Positions 23,583 to 30,014 of a stretch of DNA of 30,475 bases are shown here, in pieces; the stretch's first letter is position 1; the number at the start of each line of letters is the position of its first letter. The DNA is from a virus. A model generated the notes under the pieces. It saw nothing but the letters and a program-made list of their open reading frames with translations, searched no databases and was not told the origin of the DNA. Made by a program: the position numbers and the translations under genes. The DNA is taken from IMG/VR virus record IMGVR_UViG_3300050131_000058, positions 1 to 30,475 of that record; one strand, written 5' to 3'.

Positions 23583-24824
23583 TCAGGTTTGCACGTCGCC
23601 GAAAGCGCGTGCAGCGGCGTCGATCGCGGGACGCCGATCACTGTCAGGGGCGATGGTCAGCCCCGAGCTATCCTTGAGGGTGTTGGCCAGCTTGAAGCTG
23701 TCGATCTCGTCCTTGGTCGCGCCGGCGCCCTTCAGCAGCTTCTCGACGTCGCCGATGGTCGCCAGCTTGCGCGGGCGGATCAGATCCTCGTCCAGGCCGT
23801 ACAGCAGGCCCAGGTCCGCCGCGATCTCTTCCTCGTCAGCGACCCACTTGGCCCGGCCGATCTTGTCGACGACCTTCCAACCAGGGACGGCAGTCCCGCC
23901 CAGCAGCAGCGCCTCCAGATATTCACGGCACTGGTTGCTCCAGGCTTGCAGTAGGTCGATGCCCTTGACGATCTCGGCCAGGCGCTCAGGGACCAAGGTT
24001 TTGGGATCAGGCAAGGCGTCCACGGTCAAATCCTCGATCTTGACATCGGTGAAGGGAGAGACGGCTTCGGCTTGCTTGGCGGGACAGATCGCCGCGGCGT
24101 CGCACCAGCGACACCAGGAGCCGGTTTCGAAGTCCGCCACGACGAACTGATCGACGTTGCAGACTTCCTGTACCCGCTTGGCGTCCTCGATCGCGTCGGT
24201 GACTTCTGCCTTGAACTCCAGCAGTTCAGCCAAGTCCATCGGCCACTCGCGCACGGCGCCAATCTCGTCAGCGTCGCGAGCGCGGGGCTGAACGATCCGC
24301 AGAATGACCTCGCTCAGCTTCCATTCGTTGGCGAAGGCGGCGCCCGCCGCATAGAACTTAAGCTGGGCGTTATCCTCGGCGCTGACGCTGACGCCCTGGC
24401 CGTGCTTGTAGTCGAACACGACAAGGCGGCCCGTCTCCGGGTGATAGACCATGGCGTCGTTGGTCCCGAACACTTCGCCGGGCTCAGCGCTGTCGATGTC
24501 CAGCGTAAAGCCCTGCTCGACGTAAAGCTGGGCGGTGCGGGTCTGTGCGACTTCTCGGGTGACGACGTTCAGGTAGGTGACGACGGCGTCGCACATTTCC
24601 TGAGTGACGATCCAATCCGGCCAGCCTTCCATGGGCGAGCCCAGGAAGTGCGCCGGATGCAAATCCTCTGCCAGACACGCCGCAGCCAGAGCGTGGGCCG
24701 CGCTGCCCTCGTCCGCGTATTTGGACGAGGGCTTGGCGGGTACGGTCTCCAGCAGGGCCACAGAGCCTGCGCAGTTCATCCACCGGCTGGCGGATGAACC
24801 ACCGAAGCGGGAGTGGGCGGCCAT
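23583..24824 (-). CDS. DUF2800 Cas4/RecB-like nuclease
   Basis: 413 aa. It shows the PD-(D/E)XK layout: EGSAAHALAA (residues about 39-48), VFGTNDAMVY (Asp123), LVVFDYKHGQGV (Asp138 and Lys140) and NAQLKFYA. Four cysteines, Cys18 in RWMNCAGS and Cys238, Cys241 and Cys247 in SWCRWCDAAAICPA, match the iron-sulfur arrangement of Cas4 and AddB nucleases, one near the N-terminus and three after the nuclease core. Such enzymes resect DNA ends for recombination. The last 150 residues are helical. It lies 23 bases upstream of the DUF2815 gene and three downstream of the 176-aa gene. Confidence 0.88.
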   Translation of the reverse strand: MAAHSRFGGSSASRWMNCAGSVALLETVPAKPSSKYADEGSAAHALAAACLAEDLHPAHFLGSPMEGWPDWIVTQEMCDAVVTYLNVVTREVAQTRTAQLYVEQGFTLDIDSAEPGEVFGTNDAMVYHPETGRLVVFDYKHGQGVSVSAEDNAQLKFYAAGAAFANEWKLSEVILRIVQPRARDADEIGAVREWPMDLAELLEFKAEVTDAIEDAKRVQEVCNVDQFVVADFETGSWCRWCDAAAICPAKQAEAVSPFTDVKIEDLTVDALPDPKTLVPERLAEIVKGIDLLQAWSNQCREYLEALLLGGTAVPGWKVVDKIGRAKWVADEEEIAADLGLLYGLDEDLIRPRKLATIGDVEKLLKGAGATKDEIDSFKLANTLKDSSGLTIAPDSDRRPAIDAAARAFGDVQT

Positions 24825-24827
24825 GGC

Positions 24828-25358
24828 TTAGGCCGCCAGCGCTGCGAGGATCGCCGGATACTGATCGGCGGTGGCGGCGCCCAGGTTGGGAACGCCGGCC
24901 ACCTTGGTCAGCAAGTCCTGCGCGCCTTGGGCAGACCGGCCGTCACCCTTCAGCCACTCAGACAGAGCGGCGCGAAGCTGGGCGATGGTGATGGTCGAAG
25001 GCTCGTCCTGAGTGACCTCCCGAACCTGCTCGGCGAAGGGGTTAGGTCGCTCCGGCTCCGCCGGGCTAGAGAACGGGTCACGAGCCAGCGGTGTATGCTT
25101 GCTTGCCGCGGCGTTGTCAGCCTCGATCTGGGCTTTGGTGCGGCGGGTCCGCTTGGCGGTCTCAGCCGCCCCGGCCGCGACAGTGCGCTCGGGGCCGTCC
25201 GTGTAATTGACGGCGCCCGGCTCCAGGCTGATCTCGCCCGGCTCGCCCTTGTGGACGTGAACGACGCGCGTCTCCTGGACCGCGTCGGCCAGCTCCATGA
25301 GCGTCGCCTTCAGGTCGTTGGCGTCTTCAGCTTCGATGTTCAGAACAATTTTCGCCAC
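24828..25358 (-). CDS. Hypothetical early protein, first gene after promoter P1
   Basis: 176 aa from a GTG at 25358 with AGGAGA eight bases upstream. It starts MAKIVLNIEAEDANDLKATL, a beta-alpha unit, followed by an extended charged linker with the basic patch AKRTRRTKAQIEAD and a helical C-terminus (TITIAQLRAALSEWLKGDG). The basic Arg/Thr patch may touch nucleic acid. No family recognised. As the first gene downstream of promoter/operator P1 and just ahead of the nuclease gene, it could be an accessory recombination protein; this is inference. Confidence 0.6.
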   Translation of the reverse strand: MAKIVLNIEAEDANDLKATLMELADAVQETRVVHVHKGEPGEISLEPGAVNYTDGPERTVAAGAAETAKRTRRTKAQIEADNAAASKHTPLARDPFSSPAEPERPNPFAEQVREVTQDEPSTITIAQLRAALSEWLKGDGRSAQGAQDLLTKVAGVPNLGAATADQYPAILAALAA

Positions 25359-25394
25359 GGTAGTCTCCTGGTTGATGATGGGGCCACTGATTGG

Positions 25395-25407
25395 AGTTGC
25401 ACCAACT
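25395..25407. other. Short inverted repeat in the 5' leader of the replication operon
   Basis: agttg-cac-caact forms a perfect 5-bp stem with a 3-base loop, about 50 bases downstream of the predicted P1 start and 37 bases before the GTG at 25358. It could be a minor RNA hairpin or a second operator. The stem is short, so chance is possible. Confidence 0.3.
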
Positions 25408-25455
25408 TTACTGCCTGATGGCGTGCCGATCTGACCGGCCCAGCGTCCACGATAA

Positions 25456-25491
25456 CTTCTAAGATGTTAGAAGCGGCTTAGCAGAAGTCAA
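25456..25491 (-). promoter_or_regulatory. Promoter P1 with overlapping operator palindrome
   Basis: On the - strand TTGACT (25491-25486) is followed by a 16-bp spacer and TAACAT (25469-25464). The perfect palindrome cttctaa-catc-ttagaag (25473-25456) covers the -10 box; written as TCTA-N6-TAGA it matches the P2 site in spacing and register. The TGA stop of the Mom-like gene (25490-25488) lies inside the -35 hexamer. Transcription should start near 25457 and run through the replication genes to 17509, with a leader of about 100 bases. A repressor bound at the palindrome would block RNA polymerase. Confidence 0.7.
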
Positions 25492-26072
25492 GCCTCTAAA
25501 TGGATGACAAACTTGTGCTTGTAGAACGAGCCGGCTTTGCGGTTCCCTAGTCGCTCCATCTCCGCTTTGACGCGGTTCTTGGTCGCCTTCTGCGCTACCT
25601 GCCGGTTCTCGCTATCCAGCCATCGGGGATAGGGTCCCGTGCGGCCGATGTAGTCCCAATTCGTAGCGCGGTAGATTGCGCCGGTGTGGCCCTGGCTCTC
25701 GTCGGCATAGGTAACTAAGGAGGCGAAGCGCGCGTCTTTTCGAATCATACGGATCGACGCGCCTAGCAGGAAGCTCGCCCCACACTTCGGAACCATAGGC
25801 TGCACGGCCAGCCGCGTGAGGGACAGCACCCGCCTCCACTCTGGCCGGTTCACGCTCTCAGCGGCCACCCGCGTCGGTGGGAGCCACATGGCTACGCCCC
25901 AAAGGTTGATCCCATGCCGGAGATAGAGCCCGTGGCCGTAAACCTGCGTGTTTGAACAGCCGCCGCTATAGTGCTCGCGCTGGATGAGCGCCTTGGCCAT
26001 CCAATGCGGGATGTCGCGGACTTCCCAATCCGCCGCACGAAACTTCTCCGGTAGCTGGTCCAGATAGGTCAT
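25488..26072 (-). CDS. Mom-like adenine-modification protein
   Basis: 194 aa; ATGA overlap with the helicase gene. The sequence follows the Mom family (phage Mu Mom, a GNAT-like fold): QREHYSGGCSNTQVYGHGLY, WGVAMWLPPTRVA, RVLSLTRLAVQPMVPKCGAS followed by FLLG, TYADESQGHTGAIYRATNW, and a basic C-terminus with KHKFVIHL. His34-Tyr35 and Asp124 fall in the most conserved blocks. Mu Mom converts adenine in DNA to N6-(methylcarbamoyl)adenine, protecting it from restriction; a similar role here is likely. The gene is somewhat AT-richer than its neighbours, suggesting acquisition. It is the last gene before promoter P1. The family is confident; the exact chemistry is inferred. Confidence 0.85.
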   Translation of the reverse strand: MTYLDQLPEKFRAADWEVRDIPHWMAKALIQREHYSGGCSNTQVYGHGLYLRHGINLWGVAMWLPPTRVAAESVNRPEWRRVLSLTRLAVQPMVPKCGASFLLGASIRMIRKDARFASLVTYADESQGHTGAIYRATNWDYIGRTGPYPRWLDSENRQVAQKATKNRVKAEMERLGNRKAGSFYKHKFVIHLEA

Positions 26073-27406
26073 GCCGTTATCTCGCTGAGGGTCCCGAGCT
26101 TGATCAGTGACGCCGTCTTGCGCGCCACGGTCTCAGCCACCTGTTCGTCGATCGAATTGGCCAGGGTGATGAAGCGGGCGTGAACGGCCCTGTCCTGGCC
26201 AATCCGGTGAACCCGCATCAGCGCCTGGGCATTGCCGGCCGGCGTCCAGTCGCTCTCGAACATGATCACGTCGGCGGCGGCGGTGAGTGTAAGTCCAGTT
26301 CCGGCAGCTTTAATGTTTCCGAGCAAAACTCGTGCAGAGCCGTCTTGAAAGCATCTAACAGCGCGCGATCGAGCGACGTCGGAAGTTGACCCGTCAATGC
26401 GAACGACCTCAATTCGCCCGCGGTCAAGACCACTGGCGATACTATCGAGCGCTCGCCGATGGATACCGAACACAACAACCTTATCCATACCATCCCGAAG
26501 CTCCTCCAACAGCAGCTCCACAAAAGCGGGAGCCTTCGCCTCGCCGACCAGCCGGCGCAATGTCGCTATGTGCTGCGCGTCCAGGAACGACAGACCGCCC
26601 TTGTCGACGGCCTCCCGGATCGCTTGTTCAAGATTCGGATACTGGCGCAGCAGCTCACGGATTTCCGTGGTGTCGCCGTCGACCACCGTCGTCGTCAGCC
26701 AGATCGGCGGCAGTTGCAGGTTCACGTCCTTCTTGGTCCGCCGCAGCGAGAACGACGCAATCGCCTGCTTCAGCTCTGGGACCATGGCCTCGCGGCAGGC
26801 GTAACTGCTTGAAAAGGTCCCGACACGCTTGGTGAAATAGCGGTCGGTGAAGATGCGATGGCTCAGCGGTGTGGCCTTGCAGAACCGCATGGCGGACCAG
26901 ATATCGGCCACGTCGTTCGGGTTCGGCGTGCCGGTCAGGAACCAGACATGCGCCGCCCAGCGGGCCAGGCCGTGCTTGCCATCGCACTCGGCGCCCAGCA
27001 GCGCGATCGTCCGCGCCGCACTCTTGGACTTCAGGTAGTGGCTCTCGTCGAGGATCAGGAAGTCGAACAGATCGCCCTCCATCCGCTTCGCCCAGGCGCT
27101 GGCCATCTCGTAGCTCAGCAGCAGCACGTCGACCTTGTGGCGCAGCCAGAGGTTCAGATCTTGGATATCACGGCCCTTGATCACCTTACGCGGCCGGCGC
27201 GCGAACTTCTTGATCTCACCGGCCCACGTCTCGCGCACGGCGGCCGGGCATACGATCAGGCCGCGGCGCAAGCCGGCGTCGTCCATGGCGCGAATGGCTT
27301 GGGCGCTCTTGCCGATCCCCATATCGTCGAACAGCGCGCCGCGGTCCTTAGAAGCGAGGAAGGCGGCGCCGGTCTCCTGGTAAGGGAACAGATCAAGCGG
27401 CGGCAT
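26069..27406 (-). CDS. SNF2-type superfamily 2 helicase
   Basis: 445 aa. The ATG at 27406 (MPPLDLFPYQETGAAFLASK) is used; the longer frame from 27556 overlaps the wHTH gene and adds an unlikely Arg/Ser-rich leader. Motifs in order: DDMGIGKSAQA (Walker A), LLSYEMASAW (Ib), LILDESHYLKS (II, DESH), FLTGTPNPND (III), VVVFGIHRRAL (IV), LLGNIKAAGTGLTLTAA (V) and QALMRVHRIGQDRAV (VI). This is the phage group of short SNF2-like ATPases that translocate on duplex DNA, found beside replication genes. There is no separate nuclease domain. DNA at about 26260-26580, covering motifs IV-V, is AT-richer than its flanks. Confidence 0.92.
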   Translation of the reverse strand: MPPLDLFPYQETGAAFLASKDRGALFDDMGIGKSAQAIRAMDDAGLRRGLIVCPAAVRETWAGEIKKFARRPRKVIKGRDIQDLNLWLRHKVDVLLLSYEMASAWAKRMEGDLFDFLILDESHYLKSKSAARTIALLGAECDGKHGLARWAAHVWFLTGTPNPNDVADIWSAMRFCKATPLSHRIFTDRYFTKRVGTFSSSYACREAMVPELKQAIASFSLRRTKKDVNLQLPPIWLTTTVVDGDTTEIRELLRQYPNLEQAIREAVDKGGLSFLDAQHIATLRRLVGEAKAPAFVELLLEELRDGMDKVVVFGIHRRALDSIASGLDRGRIEVVRIDGSTSDVARSRAVRCFQDGSARVLLGNIKAAGTGLTLTAAADVIMFESDWTPAGNAQALMRVHRIGQDRAVHARFITLANSIDEQVAETVARKTASLIKLGTLSEITA

Positions 27407-27758
27407 CGAGCACCGCTTGCACGCGCTGACGTGCTTCCGGCGCGAGCATGAAGCCCTCGCCGCGCACAGACTTGACGGACTTCGGACCCAGGCCCTTGCG
27501 CAAGTAGTATATCCAAATGTCGATGATCTTCGGGAAGGGCTCTTCGTCCATGCCACCGTAGAGCGCGTTCATCATGAAGTCGCGGCTTAGGACGGATCGC
27601 GCGCCCAGGAGCATCAGCAGCACGCGCGTCGGCGTCGGACGCAAATGGAAGTGCAGCCGCAGCTTCATATAGTCGTCGGCGCTGGCCAGCTCGCAAAGGG
27701 TCCGCTTGAGTTGGATGATCTCTTCCTCAAGCTCTTCGTAGGTCGGCTTACGCGACAT
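27393..27758 (-). CDS. Coiled-coil plus winged-helix DNA-binding protein
   Basis: 121 aa. Residues 1-25 form an acidic coiled coil (YEELEEEIIQLKRTL). Residues about 38-105 follow the OmpR/PhoB winged-helix plan: LRPTPTRVLLMLLGARSVLS, then PFPKIIDIWIYYLRKGLG as recognition helix, then KSVKSVRGEGFML as the wing hairpin. There is no receiver domain. The coil suggests dimer formation. It overlaps both neighbours (ATGTCGCGTAA upstream, 14 bases downstream). Such stand-alone winged-helix proteins in early operons may regulate transcription or replication initiation; the target is unknown. Confidence 0.7.
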   Translation of the reverse strand: MSRKPTYEELEEEIIQLKRTLCELASADDYMKLRLHFHLRPTPTRVLLMLLGARSVLSRDFMMNALYGGMDEEPFPKIIDIWIYYLRKGLGPKSVKSVRGEGFMLAPEARQRVQAVLDAAA

Positions 27759-28197
27759 TTTTGAGCGCCGCGCGGATGGCCCTGTCCTCGCCGCTGGCCA
27801 TATAGGCGGCCAGCGCCGCCTCGCGCCGTTCGATTATGGTTGAGTGCTCGCGCCGCGGGTAGCGCATACCGTCCAGGTATCCCGAGCCGACGAACGGTAT
27901 GGTCACCTTAACCGAGCCGATAAAAGCTGTACGCTTGCTATCGGCGCACGCCTTGCACGTCGCGCAACCGGCCGAATTGAAGTAGTGGCCGCACGCCTGC
28001 TTCGTGAAGACAGGCAGCCGCGCGCCGGGATTGCTCTTGCTCGGCAGCGAGTGCCGCTTGTTCTTCGCCTTAGCACCCTTGGCCGCCACCGGCGCTCGCA
28101 GCACCGTGGCCAGGGCGCGAGCCGCGCGCTCCCATGAGCACGGATCGCCCAACAAGGCCGCTCTGTCGAACAGCGCGAGCGCTTCAGTTTTTGTCAT
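27748..28197 (-). CDS. Hypothetical protein with Cys-rich putative zinc finger
   Basis: 149 aa. The ATG at 28197 is chosen because GGGAG lies seven bases upstream; a TTG at 28212 would contain that site. After a helical, basic N-terminal half (ARALATVLRAPVAAKGAKAK), residues near the middle read QACGHYFNSAGCATCKACAD, four Cys and a His in zinc-knuckle spacing (C-x8-C-x2-C-x2-C). A Tyr/Arg-rich part follows (GSGYLDGMRYPRREHSTIIE) and a helical end. Nucleic-acid binding is plausible. I do not recognise a family. Confidence 0.6.
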   Translation of the reverse strand: MTKTEALALFDRAALLGDPCSWERAARALATVLRAPVAAKGAKAKNKRHSLPSKSNPGARLPVFTKQACGHYFNSAGCATCKACADSKRTAFIGSVKVTIPFVGSGYLDGMRYPRREHSTIIERREAALAAYMASGEDRAIRAALKNVA

Positions 28198-28675
28198 CGT
28201 CCAGTCTCCCAAATACCTGCCAACCGTAAGCCGCGATCAAGCTGGCCTCGGCCCTTCCGTCGTCCATCTTTCGCTTGAACAGCGTCGCGTGTTCCGGCCA
28301 CCGCTCAGCCGCCAGCGCCCGTGCCGCATCCTTGTTCGAGGGTACGCCCATGGCGCCTTTCCACCTTGCCGGCGCCACACGTTCGATCCGGTAGCCGAGA
28401 GCTACCGCAGCGCCGATGATCACACCGACGCCATAGCCGAAGGTGAATGCCGCGGGGCCGGACTGTCCAGGCATCCCGCCAACCTGCTCGATCAGCAGGA
28501 TCTCAGAATGAATCCGCGCCGTGCGTAGCAGGCTGAACACGCCGTCTTCGCTAATCACCTTGCGATCACGGCCGTTGACCGGCGCCTGGCGCGTCGGCAT
28601 GTCGCGCACACTCAGCGCCCGCCCGTCTGTCCAGGCTAAGCCACCGGTGAGGCCGGGATCAACGGCGAGGATCAT
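28184..28675 (-). CDS. RuvC-like Holliday junction resolvase
   Basis: 163 aa from ATG 28675, which overlaps the stop of the microgene (ATGA); the longer frame from 28843 is rejected because it covers that gene. The RNase H-fold acidic residues are visible: Asp6 in MILAVDPGLTGGLA, Glu63 in EILLIEQVGG, and Asp139 and Glu143 in DDGRAEASLIAAYG. LGYRIERVAPARWKGAMG and the NKDAARALAAERWP helix match RuvC. It would cleave four-way junctions and branched replication intermediates before packaging. Length is normal for phage members. Confident call. Confidence 0.88.
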   Translation of the reverse strand: MILAVDPGLTGGLAWTDGRALSVRDMPTRQAPVNGRDRKVISEDGVFSLLRTARIHSEILLIEQVGGMPGQSGPAAFTFGYGVGVIIGAAVALGYRIERVAPARWKGAMGVPSNKDAARALAAERWPEHATLFKRKMDDGRAEASLIAAYGWQVFGRLDDDKN

Positions 28676-28737
28676 TTGCGGCCTGCCACTAATAGCAGCC
28701 AAGCGGCGACGGCGCAGCCGGCGGAAGCCCAGATCAT
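28672..28737 (-). CDS. 21-aa membrane microprotein
   Basis: Codons from ATG 28737 to TGA 28674-28672 encode MIWASAGCAVAAWLLLVAGR plus a final Lys: one short hydrophobic helix with a basic C-terminus. Its ATG overlaps the TGA of the upstream gene as ATGA, and its own TGA overlaps the RuvC ATG as ATGA, the junction used throughout this operon. Double coupling of this kind is unlikely by chance and closes a 58-base gap that would otherwise stand empty. It is likely translated by reinitiation. The role is unknown: a small inner-membrane effector, or a coupling device that keeps RuvC translated. Confidence 0.55.
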   Translation of the reverse strand: MIWASAGCAVAAWLLLVAGRK

Positions 28738-29063
28738 TGTCCTGGCTCCGCTTCAATCCACAACGGCGCATAGCGCCCACGCGGGACCGGCCACGGTTGC
28801 TCAGGGTCCAACATGGTCCGCTCGTCCACCAGCGCAACCGCATGGCCGTGGCGGGGATCGGCGGCGCTGATCAGGTGCAGGACGCGAGCGAAGACGTGAT
28901 GTGTGGCGAGGTCCGCCACGATGGCGCGTGACTGCGGCTCGCAGTCACAGCCCGGCAGGCCGTAGGCAATCTCTTCATGTGTGCAGGGCGCCGGGTGCGG
29001 CGCTTCCTGGTGCGCGCGCAGGACCTGGGTCAGCAGCGCGGCGGATATGGCCAGGGCGATCAT
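28734..29063 (-). CDS. Hypothetical protein with hydrophobic N-terminus, first gene after promoter P2
   Basis: 109 aa. The first 20 residues (MIALAISAALLTQVLRAHQE) form a short hydrophobic helix, possibly a membrane anchor or weak signal peptide. Then come CTHEEIAYGLPGCDCEPQSR (three Cys and a His, perhaps metal-binding) and an acidic, Trp/Pro-rich C-terminus (PWPVPRGRYAPLWIEAEPGQ). It is the first gene downstream of promoter P2 and has only a poor ribosome site. No family recognised. Confidence 0.5.
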   Translation of the reverse strand: MIALAISAALLTQVLRAHQEAPHPAPCTHEEIAYGLPGCDCEPQSRAIVADLATHHVFARVLHLISAADPRHGHAVALVDERTMLDPEQPWPVPRGRYAPLWIEAEPGQ

Positions 29064-29085
29064 GGGCGCGGGGATCCAAAGGAGA

Positions 29086-29129
29086 AGCCAGAGCGTCTAA
29101 TTTAATAGACGCTCTGGCTCAAGGGTCAA
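29086..29129 (-). promoter_or_regulatory. Promoter P2 with large overlapping palindrome
   Basis: On the - strand TTGACC (29129-29124), a 16-bp spacer and TATTAA (29107-29102) form a sigma70-like promoter. A perfect 14-bp inverted repeat, agccagagcgtcta with a 6-base AT loop and its complement (29086-29119), is centred on the -10 box; the inner part is TCTA-N6-TAGA, as at P1. The TGA of the upstream HTH gene (29128-29126) lies inside the -35 box. The site should drive 29063 through the Mom-like gene. Without a T-run it is a poor intrinsic terminator, but the strong hairpin could also end upstream transcripts. Confidence 0.7.
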
Positions 29130-29359
29130 GCGAACATTTCCAGGGCGGTTACAGCCTCGATCGCTTGGTCACGGATCAGGCGGGCGTATTGCAGCAGCGC
29201 GCGGATCTGGACCGCGTTCAAGTGCTCAGCGTAGACGCCTTTGCAGATGCTCTGAACATGCTGACGGCTAGTCCCGATAACCTGGGCCAGCTCGTCGTCG
29301 GTCAGGCCCAGAGCATTCTTGGCCCGCCGCAGCATGGAATAGGCGGGGTCAACGGCCAT
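29126..29359 (-). CDS. Small Cro/CI-type helix-turn-helix regulator
   Basis: 77 aa. Residues about 12-50 (NALGLTDDELAQVIGTSRQH, then VQSICKGVY) fit the XRE/Cro helix-turn-helix: helix 2 DDELAQVIG, turn TS, recognition helix RQHVQSIC. A helical tail (IRALLQYARLIRDQAIEAVT) may make dimers. There is no protease or inducer domain. The gene ends inside the -35 box of promoter P2, so it is the prime candidate to bind the TCTA-N6-TAGA palindromes at P2 and P1; this is inference from position. It overlaps the upstream gene by 11 bases. Confidence 0.75.
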   Translation of the reverse strand: MAVDPAYSMLRRAKNALGLTDDELAQVIGTSRQHVQSICKGVYAEHLNAVQIRALLQYARLIRDQAIEAVTALEMFA

Positions 29360-29660
29360 TGGGCTGCGCCTTCGCTATAGCCGCCCGGATCGCTTCAATC
29401 CCGACGTTTGGGTGCATCCCGTTCGGCCATAGCCCAGTCGAGAAAGGCGCGCGAGATAGAACATCCTCGGCCAGGGTCAGCGCGGCCAGTAGGTCCGGCG
29501 CCGCCGCGATCAGATCGCAGTTTGCCTCGCACTCTGCATCCGTGAGCCCACGGCTGATCACCTGGGCGACATGCGTGTTGCGGCCGGCGTAGATGATCGG
29601 ATAATGCGACGCGGGTTTGATGTTGCGGCCCCATGGCCCCGGCGTGTGATTAGTCGTCAT
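29349..29660 (-). CDS. Small phage protein of the HTPGPW type
   Basis: 103 aa from ATG 29660 (MTTNHTPGPWGRNIKPASHY); the longer frame from 29810 covers the upstream gene and is rejected. The motifs PGPW near the N-terminus, PIIYAGRNTHVAQV, and ECEANCDLIAAAPDLLAAL followed by a helix are a pattern very frequent in small phage early proteins of unknown function. It overlaps its neighbours by 11 bases on each side. No enzymatic motif is visible. Confidence 0.65.
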   Translation of the reverse strand: MTTNHTPGPWGRNIKPASHYPIIYAGRNTHVAQVISRGLTDAECEANCDLIAAAPDLLAALTLAEDVLSRAPFSTGLWPNGMHPNVGIEAIRAAIAKAQPNGR

Positions 29661-29817
29661 AACCTTCAACCTCCATCTCCAGGGCCTCTTTCTTGTGATG
29701 CAGCGCGCACAAGGCCTCCATGACGTTGGTGTTGTCGTTCGACACCACGTCATCCAGCATATCCAGAACGTCCTGCAACAGCGCCCACAGCCGGGCGATC
29801 TCTTCATCATTCGTCAT
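29650..29817 (-). CDS. Hypothetical 55-aa acidic coiled-coil protein
   Basis: ATG 29817 follows a strong AGGAGA site six bases upstream and overlaps the preceding stop as ATGA; TAA lies at 29652-29650. The product is acidic and helical: MTNDEEIARLWALLQDVLDM, LDDVVSNDNTNVMEALCALH, then HKKEALEMEVEGYDD. Heptad-like Leu spacing suggests a dimer. Acidic small early proteins are often DNA mimics or inhibitors, but nothing specific shows that here. Too short for usual ORF cut-offs, yet supported by RBS and coupling. Confidence 0.6.
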   Translation of the reverse strand: MTNDEEIARLWALLQDVLDMLDDVVSNDNTNVMEALCALHHKKEALEMEVEGYDD

Positions 29818-30014
29818 AGCGGATCTCCTGGCCCCACGACTTCACAGCGCAATTCAAAGCCCTGCCGGTTTTCCGGCTTCGGCAAATGGATCACCTGATA
29901 GACGGTCGAGCTGTACTCTTTCGTCTTGTAGACGCCGACCTCGCGGCCGAGTTGGCGGGCCAGATGAACCGCAGCCGTGTGCGCTTCTTTCCAGTCACTG
30001 AAGCTAGTAGCCAT
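29814..30014 (-). CDS. Hypothetical 66-aa early protein
   Basis: MATSFSDWKEAHTAAVHLAR starts a helix, then GREVGVYKTKEYSSTVYQVI forms strands, then PKPENRQGFELRCEVVGPGD. A compact alpha-beta protein with many charged residues and one Cys. It overlaps the upstream TM gene by 11 bases and the downstream gene by ATGA. No family recognised beyond similarity in style to other small phage early proteins. Confidence 0.6.
   Translation of the reverse strand: MATSFSDWKEAHTAAVHLARQLGREVGVYKTKEYSSTVYQVIHLPKPENRQGFELRCEVVGPGDPL

Noticed and set aside
29086-29119. 14-bp palindrome read only as an intrinsic terminator of the upstream operon
   Set aside because: There is no T-run after the stem on either strand, the loop is a good -10 box, and the site matches P1 in spacing; an operator is the better reading, though it may also attenuate.
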